In this document: positions 7,791 through 16,779 of the stretch, piece by piece
Layout: the number at the start of each line of letters is the position of its first letter
How positions within the stretch are numbered: the stretch's first letter is position 1
Assembly (NCBI RefSeq): GCF_008124885.1
Contig: NZ_VNHX01000011.1
Coordinates: 62,001-126,000, forward strand
Direction of reading: 5' to 3'
Source: Sphingobacterium allocomposti
GTDB taxonomy: Bacteria > Bacteroidota > Bacteroidia > Sphingobacteriales > Sphingobacteriaceae
DNA length: 64,000 nucleotides
Notes under the pieces: model-generated
What the model saw: the letters and a program-made list of their open reading frames with translations, nothing else
What the model was told of the DNA's origin: nothing
Database searches by the model: none
Translations under genes and position numbers: made by a program

Positions 7791-8780
7791 TCAAACCAAC
7801 CCCGAGTTTTCCTTCTCTAGCTGTTCGTAGATGTGTTTGACATCCTGTGCGAAGGCCTTGTCCATGATGAGCAGGGCATCGTCGGTATTCACAACCACAC
7901 AATTTCTTACCCCAAGGAACACCGTATGTTTTGTTTCACCGATGACCATATTCCCGTGTTCGTCCCGTGGATGACCTTTGGCAACCAGATAGTCGTAAAG
8001 CGAGTCAAAGGACCCCATATCAGACCACTGGAAGAAGGAGGGCACAACCTTAATACTGTCGCTACGCTCCATAATCGCGTAGTCTACGCTCTTCGACGGA
8101 ATCTTACGCGATAGCTCGACGTCTAACACCCCGTCTTCTGCAGCGTCGAAAGCGGTCTTTGCAGCATTATATACTTTAGGATCAAACCGTTCCAATTCAT
8201 GAAGGTAAGTAGACGCTTTAAAACAGAATATACCGGAGTTCCACAGGAAGTTTCCACTTTTTAAAAAATCTTTGGCTGTTTCAACGTTCGGCTTTTCGCG
8301 GAAAGACAGCACGTCATTGCCTTCCGATTCAATATACCCGTACCCTGTCTCTGGCCGCGTTGGATTGATTCCGAACGTCACGAGGTAGCCTTCTTTCGCA
8401 AACTCAATACCACGCTTAACCGCCTGGAGGTATTGTTCTTCGCCTTCGATAAGATGGTCAGAGGGTGTCACAATAAGAATATCGTCAGGATTTGCGGCGA
8501 ACGCTGCAAAAGCGATAGCTGCTGCTGTATTACGGGGCACAGCTTCGACAATAATATCGTGCGATACGGGCGCAAGGTCATCCTTTGCCAGATCTATATT
8601 TTGAACGGATCCCACCAGCATGACGTGCTGGCAAACTTTCTGGTTCCGCTCAATTGTTAATGCAAAAAGTGATTTGTTGTTAAATATAGGCAGATATTGC
8701 TTTGGCTTTGATTTCCGGGATAAGGGCCATAACCTGGACCCTACGCCTCCCGAGAGGATAACATTGATCGTTCTTTCCAT
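7791..8780 (-). CDS. manC: Mannose-1-phosphate guanylyltransferase
   Basis: Forms GDP-mannose from GTP and mannose-1-phosphate, the precursor also used by Fcl (61852) after dehydration. The 329-residue protein has the pyrophosphorylase signature GGVGSRLWPLSR near residue 11, SKPKQYLPI, VEAVPRNTAAAIAFAA, TPSDHLI, and FREKP followed by WNSGIFCFK. It lacks the C-terminal isomerase domain of bifunctional ManC/AlgA, so it is a transferase only. It starts 5 bases after the exonuclease stop and so is probably translated from the same transcript. Confidence 0.95.
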   Translation of the reverse strand: MERTINVILSGGVGSRLWPLSRKSKPKQYLPIFNNKSLFALTIERNQKVCQHVMLVGSVQNIDLAKDDLAPVSHDIIVEAVPRNTAAAIAFAAFAANPDDILIVTPSDHLIEGEEQYLQAVKRGIEFAKEGYLVTFGINPTRPETGYGYIESEGNDVLSFREKPNVETAKDFLKSGNFLWNSGIFCFKASTYLHELERFDPKVYNAAKTAFDAAEDGVLDVELSRKIPSKSVDYAIMERSDSIKVVPSFFQWSDMGSFDSLYDYLVAKGHPRDEHGNMVIGETKHTVFLGVRNCVVVNTDDALLIMDKAFAQDVKHIYEQLEKENSGLV

Positions 8781-8785
8781 AAATA

Positions 8786-9340
8786 TTAGCTTGCTTGTTG
8801 TTCTTCGTGGGGGAAATGCCGCTCAATCAACGTCTCCGTAATCTGATCGCGCATCAGGTAAAGCTGTGCGCTTGCTTTGGCGTCCGACAACGGGTCATGA
8901 TGATTCAGTTCGATTCCCATAATATGACAGCAGATGCTCAATTTTGTTTTTTTAAACCCCTTAGACCTGTAAATCTTACTGGTACAGTCCCAAAACGGAG
9001 ACAGTCCTAGCCCGTTGTAGTCTAGCCCGTAAAATTTCATGGTTTTCATTAATACCTCCCGGTCGAATTTCTCATTGTGGGCAACCATATGCGCTCCCTG
9101 CAGAAATGCCTCGATATGGGGAAAGAGTTCTAAAAAAGTGGGCGCATTTAACGTGTCTTTTGCTTTTATGCCGTGTACACGCGTCGTCTGCCACATGTAT
9201 TCGTTTTTGGGAGGACGAACCAAACTATGGAATTGGTCAACCACTTCGCCATCCGCTACCTTTACAATACCCACAGCACACACGCTGGTATAGGCGGCGG
9301 TAGCCAGTTCGAAATCTATTGCTGTAAAGGTCATACTCAT
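8786..9340 (-). CDS. DnaQ-like 3'-5' exonuclease
   Basis: A 184-residue DEDDh exonuclease domain protein. Exo I is TAIDFELA with the Asp and Glu of DxE, Exo II lies in HNEKFDREVL, and Exo III is HHDPLSDAKASAQLY with the His-x4-Asp pair. It resembles stand-alone exonucleases of the DNA polymerase III epsilon family that act in DNA repair or RNA turnover; the substrate cannot be told. The frame stays open to 9541 but that extension is translated repeat DNA; MSMTFTAIDF at 9340 (or the inner ATG at 9334) is the start. The stop is 5 bases before manC. Confidence 0.88.
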   Translation of the reverse strand: MSMTFTAIDFELATAAYTSVCAVGIVKVADGEVVDQFHSLVRPPKNEYMWQTTRVHGIKAKDTLNAPTFLELFPHIEAFLQGAHMVAHNEKFDREVLMKTMKFYGLDYNGLGLSPFWDCTSKIYRSKGFKKTKLSICCHIMGIELNHHDPLSDAKASAQLYLMRDQITETLIERHFPHEEQQAS

Positions 9341-9347
9341 CTTTCTA

Positions 9348-9355
9348 CAAAGATA
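9348..9355 (-). promoter_or_regulatory. TATCTTTG -7-like box at the exonuclease start
   Basis: TATCTTTG on the minus strand fits TAnnTTTG and ends 7 bases before the ATG at 9340, so transcription would begin almost at the start codon. No TTG lies at the right distance upstream, so this is weak. Confidence 0.3.
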
Positions 9356-9359
9356 ACCG

Positions 9360-9838
9360 TAAAAGTTTAGAAAGTTATAAAGTTGCAGATGTAAAGCCGT
9401 TAATTTGTAAAGTCGTGAAGTGAAAGGCGAATGGCTGATGGCAGATAGCAGATAGCAAATGGCAGATGGCAGATGGCTATAAGCCGTAAAGTCGTCGAGT
9501 TGCTGATTCGTACAGATGTAACTCCATTTAACTTTTCTCACTTCTTCATACTAACTAGTCCTTCCATTGTCTATCCTTCGACGATGTCAGGCTGAGCACT
9601 TCGGCAGGCTCAGTACAGGCTTTATCGAAGCCCTCGTACGACGACTGATAGCAGATAGCAGATAGCAAATGGCAGATAGCTAATGGCTATAAGCCGTAAA
9701 GTCGTCGAGTTGCTGATTCGTAAAGATGTAACTCCATTTAACTTTTCTCACTTCTCATTTCTAACTTCTCACTTCTCATTTCTAACTTCTCACTTCTCAC
9801 TTCTCACTTCTCACTTCTCACATCTAACTATTTTATCT
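9360..9838. repeat. Composite heptad element, two tandem copies, between exonuclease and rarA
   Basis: Reading the plus strand, each copy runs GGCTGAT/GGCAGAT heptads, then AAGCCGTAAAGTCGTCGAG, then TTGCTGATTCGTA, then TGTAACTCCATTTAACTT, then TTCTCAC/TTCTAAC heptads. Copies lie at about 9415-9550 and 9645-9838. Between them is a TCAGGCTGAGCACTTCGGC-type segment inside the CGTCGTACGAGGGC motif, in the opposite orientation to its copies at 640-1300. This spacer separates divergent genes, unlike most other copies, which lie at 3' ends. Confidence 0.88.
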
Positions 9839-9848
9839 AAGTTTGTAT

Positions 9849-11129
9849 ATGGCAACACCAATACCTTTAGCTGAGCGTATGCGCCCGAAAAGCATAAGTG
9901 CATACATCGGACAGCAACATATTATCGGCGAGGGAGCGGTACTTCGCAACGCTATAGAGCAAGGCAACATCCCGTCCATGATCTTTTGGGGACCGCCGGG
10001 CGTCGGAAAAACCAGTTTAGCGCTCCTCATCGCGAACGAGCTAAAAAGGCCTTTTTTTTCGCTGAGCGCGATTCAGTCGGGCGTTAAAGACATCCGCGAA
10101 GTTATCGACAAGGCCGAGAAGCTCCGTAATTTTAATCAGGAACAGCCGATTCTGTTTATCGATGAGATACATCGGTTCTCGAAGTCGCAGCAGGACTCAC
10201 TCCTCGGAGCTGTGGAACGTGGGCTGGTAACGCTGATCGGCGCAACGACAGAGAATCCCTCGTTCGAAGTAATTTCGGCGCTGCTTTCCCGCTGCCAGGT
10301 ATATGTTCTGGAACATCTTTCGGAACAGGATCTGCGGGCCATTCTGGATCAGGCGCGGGAATACGACAGCTACTTACGGGAACACCCGGTGGAAATCGAG
10401 GAATACGAGGCGCTGTTCCGTCTGTCGGGAGGCGACGGACGCAAGTTGCTGAACGTCTTTGAACTCGTCGTTCAGGCAGCACAGGCGCAAAAGACGAAGA
10501 TAACCAACGAATTTGTCCTCAAGCAGGTACAGCAGAACATGGCGCTGTACGATAAAACAGGCGAGCAACATTATGACATCATATCGGCATTTATCAAGTC
10601 TATCCGCGGGAGCGATCCTAACGCAGCGGTGTATTGGCTGGCACGCATGATTGAAGGGGGAGAGGATCCCTCGTTCATCGCCCGTCGCCTGCTTATCCTC
10701 GCGTCAGAAGATATTGGCAATGCCAATCCAAACGCACTGCTGCTGGCAAACAATTGCTTTCAGGCCGTCAACGTAATTGGATGGCCCGAATCCCGGATTA
10801 TCCTGTCACAAACTGTTACCTATCTGGCCTCTTCGGCCAAAAGTAATGCTTCCTACGAGGCGATCAATAAGGCGCAGGCCCTTGTTCGGAAAAGTGGCGA
10901 CCTTCCCGTGCCGCTACACCTGCGGAATGCGCCTACCAAGCTAATGAAACAGCTGGACTACGGAGCAGAATACAAATATGCCCATGCCTACCCAGGGAAC
11001 TTTGTTCAACAGGAGTTCTTCCCCGACAAATTGAGCGGCACGCTCCTTTATGACCCAGGGAACAACGCTGCTGAAGCCAAATTGCGGGAGTCTCTTAAGA
11101 GCAAGTGGAAAGATAAATATGGCTATTAA
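9849..11129 (+). CDS. rarA: Replication-associated recombination protein A (RarA/MgsA), AAA+ ATPase
   Basis: Clamp-loader-like AAA+ ATPase acting at stalled replication forks. The 426-residue protein has [18 protein letters not shown] at the N-terminus, Walker [10 protein letters not shown] (48-56), Walker [11 protein letters not shown], sensor 1 [13 protein letters not shown], the arginine-finger region LLSRCQVY, and the C-terminal tetramerisation part with [12 protein letters not shown] and [15 protein letters not shown] at 9849 is preferred over the TTG two codons upstream. TAAGTTTG at 9838-9845 is close before the start; if it is a -7 box the mRNA would be leaderless. The neighbour upstream is a repeat block. 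Confidence 0.95.
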   Translation: MATPIPLAERMRPKSISAYIGQQHIIGEGAVLRNAIEQGNIPSMIFWGPPGVGKTSLALLIANELKRPFFSLSAIQSGVKDIREVIDKAEKLRNFNQEQPILFIDEIHRFSKSQQDSLLGAVERGLVTLIGATTENPSFEVISALLSRCQVYVLEHLSEQDLRAILDQAREYDSYLREHPVEIEEYEALFRLSGGDGRKLLNVFELVVQAAQAQKTKITNEFVLKQVQQNMALYDKTGEQHYDIISAFIKSIRGSDPNAAVYWLARMIEGGEDPSFIARRLLILASEDIGNANPNALLLANNCFQAVNVIGWPESRIILSQTVTYLASSAKSNASYEAINKAQALVRKSGDLPVPLHLRNAPTKLMKQLDYGAEYKYAHAYPGNFVQQEFFPDKLSGTLLYDPGNNAAEAKLRESLKSKWKDKYGY

Positions 11130-11486
11130 TCCGGGCCGTAATCGGAAGCTAGGGATAGAAATTGGGTAGAACAGGCAATGAGTTGCTGCATCTCACTTAT
11201 GTAACCTTCGCACTGCCCGTAGAGTTAGCGAAGCCGTCTCTACGGGGCAGCCCATAAACAGGAGTCTGAGACTCCCTTTTATCGTAAGATCCTTACCCAC
11301 GCTCCGCTTCACACCAAGGATAGTGTGACCTCGCAGAGGCGCTATGTTATACCGTATACGTGTTGTACTGGATACGACCCCGTCGGGGCCGGACTATCGC
11401 TGACATATATGTCTACAAGTCGGATAATAACCGGATTCAGGTTTCTTAATCTCGTGAATCAAGTGCACGACTAAAATCCGTTAACA
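11130..11486. other. Non-coding spacer downstream of rarA
   Basis: No gene seen. It holds an inverted repeat at 11213-11250 (CTGCCCGTAGAG paired with CTCTACGGGGCAG, one bulge), the short palindrome GGAGTCTGAGACTCC just after it, and several other small dyads. The origin is not recognised. Confidence 0.55.
11213..11250 (+). terminator. Hairpin downstream of rarA
   Basis: CTGCCCGTAGAG at 11213-11224 pairs with CTCTACGGGGCAG at 11238-11250 with one bulged base and a 13-base loop. It lies 84 bases after the rarA stop and lacks a clear T-run, so a terminator role is uncertain. Confidence 0.35.
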
Positions 11487-11528
11487 AAAAGAGCGCCATT
11501 GCTTCGTACTTCGCAATGACGCTCTTTT
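11487..11528 (-). terminator. Rho-independent terminator of the protease gene
   Basis: AAAAGAGCGCCATTGC (11487-11502) pairs with GCAATGACGCTCTTTT (11513-11528), a 16-bp stem with one G-U pair in minus-strand RNA, a 10-base loop and a U-run. It lies 18 bases past the protease stop. The A/T-rich ends on both sides mean it could also stop transcripts from the left. Confidence 0.85.
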
Positions 11529-11546
11529 CGTTGTCAGCTGATAACC

Positions 11547-13688
11547 TTATCTAACTGCTTTGATGTAATCCGCCATCACATTTAAGCTTTCGTCAAGAAC
11601 AAAGTCAAACTCGGTTTTTGGCTGCGGCTCTCCTTCTTTCCACAGTGGAAGGCCGCGAAGCTCAAGCCCTTTATTGATACGCGCTCTGTTTCTCGCCCTG
11701 GTCTTATCGCGTTCTTTCTGGAGCTCCACCTGGTTAAGGCTGATCTCCTGTATAGAGTCTAGCTTCTGGAACTCCTCAATATCTTCCAATAGGTATTGAT
11801 ATTCCGGCGATTTCTTCATCCGCTCCTGATGTATGTCGTTCAGCTTCTTGTTTACCGAAGTCAGATCGGCTACACGCGTAAAGGTCGAAGGCTTGATCTG
11901 ATCCCACGGTAGGGCCGAAGGCTCCGAGCTCTCACCGAACTTTTCCGCCGTATACTGTGTCGGGAAAACAATGTCCGGCGTCACACCCTTATGTTGCGTA
12001 CTGCTACCTGTTACGCGATAGAATTTCCCCATCGTAATATTGATCTGTCCGAACTCCGGCGCACCGTTCGGCGTATCCGGATCCTTATCTTCTCCCTTTG
12101 CCTTTAACAGCAGCTTATTCGTCGCACTTATAAACCGGGACATATCAATAGCCGACTGTACTGTACCTTTACCATACGACTGGGAGCCCAATACGATGCC
12201 ACGGCCGTAGTCTTGGATAGCACCTGCAAAAATCTCAGACGCCGAAGCCGAGAAACGGTTGATCAATACGCCGAACGGACCGTCCCACGCCACTCCCGGA
12301 TCCTCATCACTGTCGATCTCCACGCGGTTACGTACATCCCTGACTTGCACAACAGGCCCCTTATCAATAAACAGGCCTGTCAGCTCAATCGCTTCCTGCA
12401 GCGAACCTCCCCCGTTGTTCCTAAGGTCTAAAACCACCGCATCCACCTTCTCCTGGCGAAGCGTATCTAAAATCAGACGTACATCGCGGGTGGTGCTCTT
12501 ATAGTTAGGGTCGCGCTTGCGGAATGCCTCAAAGTCGATATAGAACTTAGGCAGCTTGATCAATCCTATTTTGTACAGCTTGCCGTCCTCACCCTTTACC
12601 TGCTTAATTTCTTTCTGTGCAGATTCTTCAGCAACAACAATTTTTTCGCGCTTCAAGGACACGATCTTCGGCTGTGCCGTCAGTTCCTGCCCTGCGGGTA
12701 TGATCTTCAGACGCACAACAGTACCTTTCGGCCCTTTGATCTTCGCTACCGCCGCATCTAACCGCCAGCCTATGATATCCTCGAACTCGCCGTCTCCCTG
12801 CGCGACACCAATGATACGATCGTCCACGCGCAGGCTCTTATCTTTGAAAGCCGGGCCTCCGGCAATGATCTCTTTAATCGTCACCATCTCGTTTTCCATC
12901 TGCAGGCGGGCTCCGATCCCTTCAAACGTGTTCGACATCCCTTCGTTAAATGCCTGTGCAAAAGACGGATTATAGTACGTGGTGTGCGGATCCACAGCGT
13001 CCGTAAGGGAGGTCATAATCAACTGAAAGGCATCATTCGAGTTGGTTTTTTTGGCCTGCGAAATGATGTTCTCATAGCGCTTCCTTAACGTTTCTTTGTG
13101 CTTGTTTGTATCTACCGAATCTTTATCTGTACTGGTAAGCCGTAAATTCAGTAAATCATATTTTACACGCTTACGCCACTGATCTTTGAGTTCGTCGGCC
13201 GTCGTGAAATAAGGTAGCTTCTCCCGAAAGGCAATGTAGTTTTCGTTCACATTAAAATCATGCGGAGCATCGATCTGGCTGAGCGCATATTCCATTGCTT
13301 CCAGATAGCGTTTCGAGTACACATTAAACATATAGAACGGAGCGGATAGATCTCCTTTCCGGAAATCCTGGCTAATCGTATTCTGAAACCGCTTAAAATC
13401 CTCTATGTCCGATTGAAGCAGGTAATTTCGCCCTTGATCCATCGATTTAAGCAAATTGTCAAAAACAATCCGCGACAACGAATCCGTCATGGGCACCTTT
13501 TTATAACTATAATTTTCCAATAGGTTTGCGACCTCTGAAGCAATCACTTCGTGCTGCGCCGAAGGCCGGAGTTCCAACATCCCTTCATCCAAGTTCACAC
13601 GGGGCTTTGATCCGCAAGCTACAATAGAAAACAAGGCGAGACCAAATACAAGATTTTTAAACATATAAGACAGTGTATTTAAATTCAT
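11547..13688 (-). CDS. prc: Carboxy-terminal processing peptidase (Prc/Tsp, S41A), lipoprotein
   Basis: Periplasmic tail-specific protease. The 713-residue protein has a lipoprotein signal ending SIVAC, a long N-terminal Tsp domain, a PDZ domain around residues 245-345 (FEGIGARLQ, IIGVAQGDGEFEDIIGWRL), and the S41 core with DLRNNGGGSLQEA, the catalytic Ser in FSASASEIF (S484) and Lys in YGKGTVQ (K507). The C-terminal helical region matches the DUF3340-type end of long Prc proteins. An inner ATG at 13664 (MFKNLVFGLALFSIVAC) gives a more standard signal peptide and may be the true start. It stands alone with its own terminator. Confidence 0.93.
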   Translation of the reverse strand: MNLNTLSYMFKNLVFGLALFSIVACGSKPRVNLDEGMLELRPSAQHEVIASEVANLLENYSYKKVPMTDSLSRIVFDNLLKSMDQGRNYLLQSDIEDFKRFQNTISQDFRKGDLSAPFYMFNVYSKRYLEAMEYALSQIDAPHDFNVNENYIAFREKLPYFTTADELKDQWRKRVKYDLLNLRLTSTDKDSVDTNKHKETLRKRYENIISQAKKTNSNDAFQLIMTSLTDAVDPHTTYYNPSFAQAFNEGMSNTFEGIGARLQMENEMVTIKEIIAGGPAFKDKSLRVDDRIIGVAQGDGEFEDIIGWRLDAAVAKIKGPKGTVVRLKIIPAGQELTAQPKIVSLKREKIVVAEESAQKEIKQVKGEDGKLYKIGLIKLPKFYIDFEAFRKRDPNYKSTTRDVRLILDTLRQEKVDAVVLDLRNNGGGSLQEAIELTGLFIDKGPVVQVRDVRNRVEIDSDEDPGVAWDGPFGVLINRFSASASEIFAGAIQDYGRGIVLGSQSYGKGTVQSAIDMSRFISATNKLLLKAKGEDKDPDTPNGAPEFGQINITMGKFYRVTGSSTQHKGVTPDIVFPTQYTAEKFGESSEPSALPWDQIKPSTFTRVADLTSVNKKLNDIHQERMKKSPEYQYLLEDIEEFQKLDSIQEISLNQVELQKERDKTRARNRARINKGLELRGLPLWKEGEPQPKTEFDFVLDESLNVMADYIKAVR

Positions 13689-14454
13689 TTACTATATCAA
13701 CTCTAACGTTTCAGCCGACTTTTGGTTCGGCTAAAAATACTGAAAACACGGCACAAAATAGCAACGCGCGAAAAATAATACGATCAAACCTGGTAAAATC
13801 CGTGCATGCTCCGGAGAGCTGTGTGCCGGCCACGTGGACTGATACGGCCAATCTGGCGACGGTAAGACCGCTGATGATTCATTTTCAACGGCATTCATGA
13901 GCTCACTGCGCTGGGTTGCTGCGTCGTACCTCCTCGCAATGACCCATTTTCAGGCGCTTTCAGGTTTGTCTTGTATTTCGGCGCATCATATAACTCTCCA
14001 AAGGCATTCGTGGACGCTACGTGATTTATTTCACTCTCGAAAGCTGTCGAACGCTTACTTTTCTAGCGGAAATTACCATCCTAAAATATTTCGCCTCAAG
14101 ATAATCAAACTTACATAAAATGCTTCGCTTCGCGAAAGCCTCTCCAACAAAAGTCTACTACGTAATTCATTTTTTACGCACGGCGTATTGCATGGTACAT
14201 TAAACGGACCTGTATCATTTTCTGCTACCATCGCCACATATATTATAGCGGAAATATGCATCGATTATTGTGCCAAGGCGAAGTAGCACAAGTAATCCAA
14301 TCACGTCAACCCCCGTCGACGGCCTGTTACACGGCTCTCAGCAGGCCTGTTAAGGATTGTTAAATTTTGCAGGAGGCCCGGGCTTCTCCTCAATCTATTA
14401 CGGTAGAAACGGCACGACTGCTGGAAACCGCCTTCTCCACGAGGTTCGGTTATA
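13689..14454. other. 766-base spacer without a recognisable gene
   Basis: Lies between divergent genes. Near 13713-13732 there is a small dyad (AGCCGA...TCGGCT). Near 13900-13950 GGGTTGCTGCGTCGTACCTC and CGCAATGACCC resemble the arms of the protease terminator and may be a REP-like palindrome. Short frames in this stretch have no protein-like features. Nothing else is recognised. Confidence 0.5.
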
Positions 14455-14485
14455 TTGGATATAAGCCCGAATTTGTCTAAGTTTG
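14455..14485 (+). promoter_or_regulatory. Promoter of the TPR gene at 14506
   Basis: TTG (14455-14457), 20 bases, TAAGTTTG (14478-14485): a full match to the Bacteroidota promoter pattern. Transcription would start near 14490, which favours the ATG at 14506 over the one at 14491. Confidence 0.6.
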
Positions 14486-14505
14486 ATAAAATGGCGGACA
14501 TTTAT

Positions 14506-15618
14506 ATGCGATTCAATAAAAACACGGGATATTACATTTTATTCTCTGTGGGCTTTCTGTTGCTCACAACCACGGCCCGCGCGCAACAAAAAGATGAGGT
14601 GCTCGATCCGGCCGGCTATGTTACGAAATATGATCCCGACTTCCGCGGAGTGGGGCCTGAGGTATATGTACTACCTGCACCACGTACACGGGAAGAACTG
14701 CTCGTCGATTCCTACAAGGAAAAAGCTTCCTTCGAGGACAGCATCTATAAAGCGTTGGACTTTAAACAGCTCGTCGACGAATTTAGGCCGACCAGCAACC
14801 TGTCCAACATCCAATACCTATTGTCGCCTGAGCCACAGAGCCCGCTGGACTGGAACAACCTGGTTGAGCGCGAAATCGAAAAGGGCAATTACAACAGCGC
14901 CTACGGGCTGCTGCATGCCTATGCAGAACGTTCCTTAAAAAAGGGCGCCGTACATCAGGCTCTTGGACTGCTGCAGGGCGCACTCCAGCACGCGCAGAAA
15001 ACGCCTAACATTGGAGATATGGCGGTTATCCAGTTTAATCTGGCCAACGTGTACCTGTTTGACAAAAATATTGAACAGGCGGGCTTCTTTCAGGAAGCTT
15101 ACTACAAAACGGCTATCCGTCAGGAAAATATCATCGATCAGGCCCATTCATTGACCAAGATAGCGCTCATTCAGGCATACGATAAAGACTATCGCTCGGC
15201 GGAAAACAATATTATACGTAAAGCCATTCCACTGCTGAATAAGGCAAAGGCATACGACCGCAAGGTCCTGGCCTGGCAAACACTGGCCAAAGTCTACCAG
15301 CTACAGAACAAACATACCGAAGCGCAGTGGTTCCTGATTCAGGCGCGGGATCTTGCCAGAAGCAAAAGCCTTCACAATGCGCTGGCCGAAATAGAATATA
15401 TGTTGGCCAGCTCCAAGTTCGTTCAGAAAAACTATAAGGTGGCTCAAAAAGAGTTCCTCTCGGCTGATGAACTCGCTAAAAATGAAGATAATAAACTGTT
15501 ACAGCTCGCTATTGCCGATAAGCTGGGCACTATTTACCTATCACAGAACGACTATAATAAGGCTGAAGATACGTTGGAAGAATACCAACGGCTACGGGAA
15601 GAGTTGTTTAAGGAATAA
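14506..15618 (+). CDS. Secreted tetratricopeptide-repeat protein
   Basis: A 370-residue protein with an N-terminal signal peptide (hydrophobic YYILFSVGFLLLTTT, cleavage after ARA before QQK) and tandem TPR-like helical hairpins from about residue 110 to the end, for example ALGLLQGALQHAQ, IQFNLANVYLFDKNIEQAG, WQTLAKVYQLQNKHTEAQW and LGTIYLSQNDYNKAEDTLEEY. It is probably exported to the periplasm as a scaffold; the partner is unknown. No enzymatic domain is seen. Frames starting at 14455 or 14491 exist, but the promoter and signal peptide fit 14506. The TAA stop is followed two bases later by a long heptad array. Confidence 0.8.
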   Translation: MRFNKNTGYYILFSVGFLLLTTTARAQQKDEVLDPAGYVTKYDPDFRGVGPEVYVLPAPRTREELLVDSYKEKASFEDSIYKALDFKQLVDEFRPTSNLSNIQYLLSPEPQSPLDWNNLVEREIEKGNYNSAYGLLHAYAERSLKKGAVHQALGLLQGALQHAQKTPNIGDMAVIQFNLANVYLFDKNIEQAGFFQEAYYKTAIRQENIIDQAHSLTKIALIQAYDKDYRSAENNIIRKAIPLLNKAKAYDRKVLAWQTLAKVYQLQNKHTEAQWFLIQARDLARSKSLHNALAEIEYMLASSKFVQKNYKVAQKEFLSADELAKNEDNKLLQLAIADKLGTIYLSQNDYNKAEDTLEEYQRLREELFKE

Positions 15619-15620
15619 AT

Positions 15621-15858
15621 GGCTGATAGCTAATGGCAGATGGCAAATGGCTAATGGCTGATGGCAAATGGCAGATGGCAGATGGCAAATGGCTGATGGC
15701 AGATGGCAGATGGCTAATGGCTGATGGCAGATGGCTGATGGCAGATGGCTGATGGCTAATGGCAAATGGCAGATGGCAAATGGCAGATGGCTGATGGCTA
15801 ATGGCTGATGGCTAATGGCTGATGGCAGATGGCTGATGGCTAATGGCTAATGGCTGAT
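15621..15858 (+). repeat. 34 uninterrupted heptads RGCWRAT
   Basis: The 238 bases divide exactly into 34 heptads with no indel. Only three positions vary. The inner two give four words: CTGAT 11 times, CAGAT 10, CTAAT 8 and CAAAT 5; position 1 is G except in unit 2. CTGAT and CTAAT contain TGA and TAA. The array starts 2 bases after the stop of the TPR gene and reads in its sense direction. It is not a CRISPR array: there are no spacers. Confidence 0.95.
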
Positions 15859-16140
15859 AGCTATAAGCTGTCAAGTTGTTGAGTTGCTGATTCGTAAAGC
15901 TAAGCTGAGCTAAGACCTAAGACCTAACACCTAATTTCTAACTCCTAATTTCTGACTTCTAACTTCTCACTTCTAACTTCTCACTTCTAACTTCTAAAAT
16001 GTAAAGTCGTGAAGTGAAAGGCGAATGGCTGATGGCTAATGGCTATTAGCCGTAAAGTCGTTGAGTTGCTGATTCGTAAAGCTAAGCTGAGCTAAGACCT
16101 AACACCTAATTTCTAACTCCTAATTTCTGACTTCTCACTT
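15859..16140. repeat. Rest of a two-copy composite element between convergent genes
   Basis: After the heptads come AGTTGCTGATTCGTAAAG, GCTAAGCTGAGCTAAG and then AGACCTAAC, TTCTAACTCC and ACTTCTC-type words, then a second smaller copy from about 16000 (GTCGTGAAGTGAAAGGCGAA, GGCTGAT heptads, the same core, ACTTCTC words). The right end overlaps the last codons of the minus-strand gene at 16135. The two ends of the element thus abut the stops of two convergent genes, one heptad family on each side. Confidence 0.88.
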
Positions 16141-16779
16141 CTCATCAGCAACAACATACCCGAGCATATAGTCCTGAAACTTCTCGTAGTACACCTGAAA
16201 AAACTGTGTCTTCCGTTCTTTTCGAAGCAGCAGCGTCATAATTCCTTGCGGCTTGTACTGGAATGGTAGGATGGTCATATCTTCCAAAAATGAAACACCC
16301 TTGTTGCCCTGAAGCTTGTACACCGCCTCTTTCGCGCACCAGCAGGCATACAGCTGCTCTATGTTATTATCCTGGATAAAGGCCAGCTCTTTTGGCTTTA
16401 GAAATTTCTCTTTGACGCGCAACACTTTGTCCTTCACGATCTCTAAATCGATCCCGCATTCCCCTTGCGTACTCATTAACACGCCGGCATAGTCAAATGA
16501 GTGGGTTAGTGATATCTTATACGGGTAGTCCGGAAGAAAGGGCTTTCCGTTATCATCAGACGGGCACGCGATATAGTCTTCTGTTTTCAGGAGGTACCGA
16601 AGTAGAACACGGGTGGCCAGCCAGTGTAAGGTTCGCTTGCCTTTCCCGAGGCTCTCGAGCCTCGCTTTCTCCCGCTCATCCAGCTGCAGCCTGGACAACA
16701 GCTCATCAGCAGTTTCCTCAATCCGCCATATAGCCAGCTTCGTCTCGCTATTTAACTCCCGTAGATATACTAAGCCCAT
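16135..16779 (-). CDS. 4'-phosphopantetheinyl transferase superfamily protein
   Basis: Transfers phosphopantetheine from CoA to a carrier-protein serine. The 214-residue protein has the two superfamily motifs: GECGIDLEI (D111, E113 bind magnesium) and WCAKEAVYKL (W147, K150, E151), with ISLTHSFDYAGV before them; length fits the Sfp/HetI group rather than the short AcpS. Which acyl or peptidyl carrier it serves is not shown; no polyketide or peptide synthetase is in the window. The last codons GAG AAG TGA are part of GAGAAGT heptads, so the stop comes from repeat DNA. Confidence 0.9.
   Translation of the reverse strand: MGLVYLRELNSETKLAIWRIEETADELLSRLQLDEREKARLESLGKGKRTLHWLATRVLLRYLLKTEDYIACPSDDNGKPFLPDYPYKISLTHSFDYAGVLMSTQGECGIDLEIVKDKVLRVKEKFLKPKELAFIQDNNIEQLYACWCAKEAVYKLQGNKGVSFLEDMTILPFQYKPQGIMTLLLRKERKTQFFQVYYEKFQDYMLGYVVADEK

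Noticed and set aside
13673..14261. Short frames in the spacer right of the protease gene
   Set aside because: No family resemblance, signal or start context; composition looks non-coding.
15621..16140. Possible CRISPR array
   Set aside because: Units are 7 bases, contiguous and without spacers, and no cas genes are nearby.
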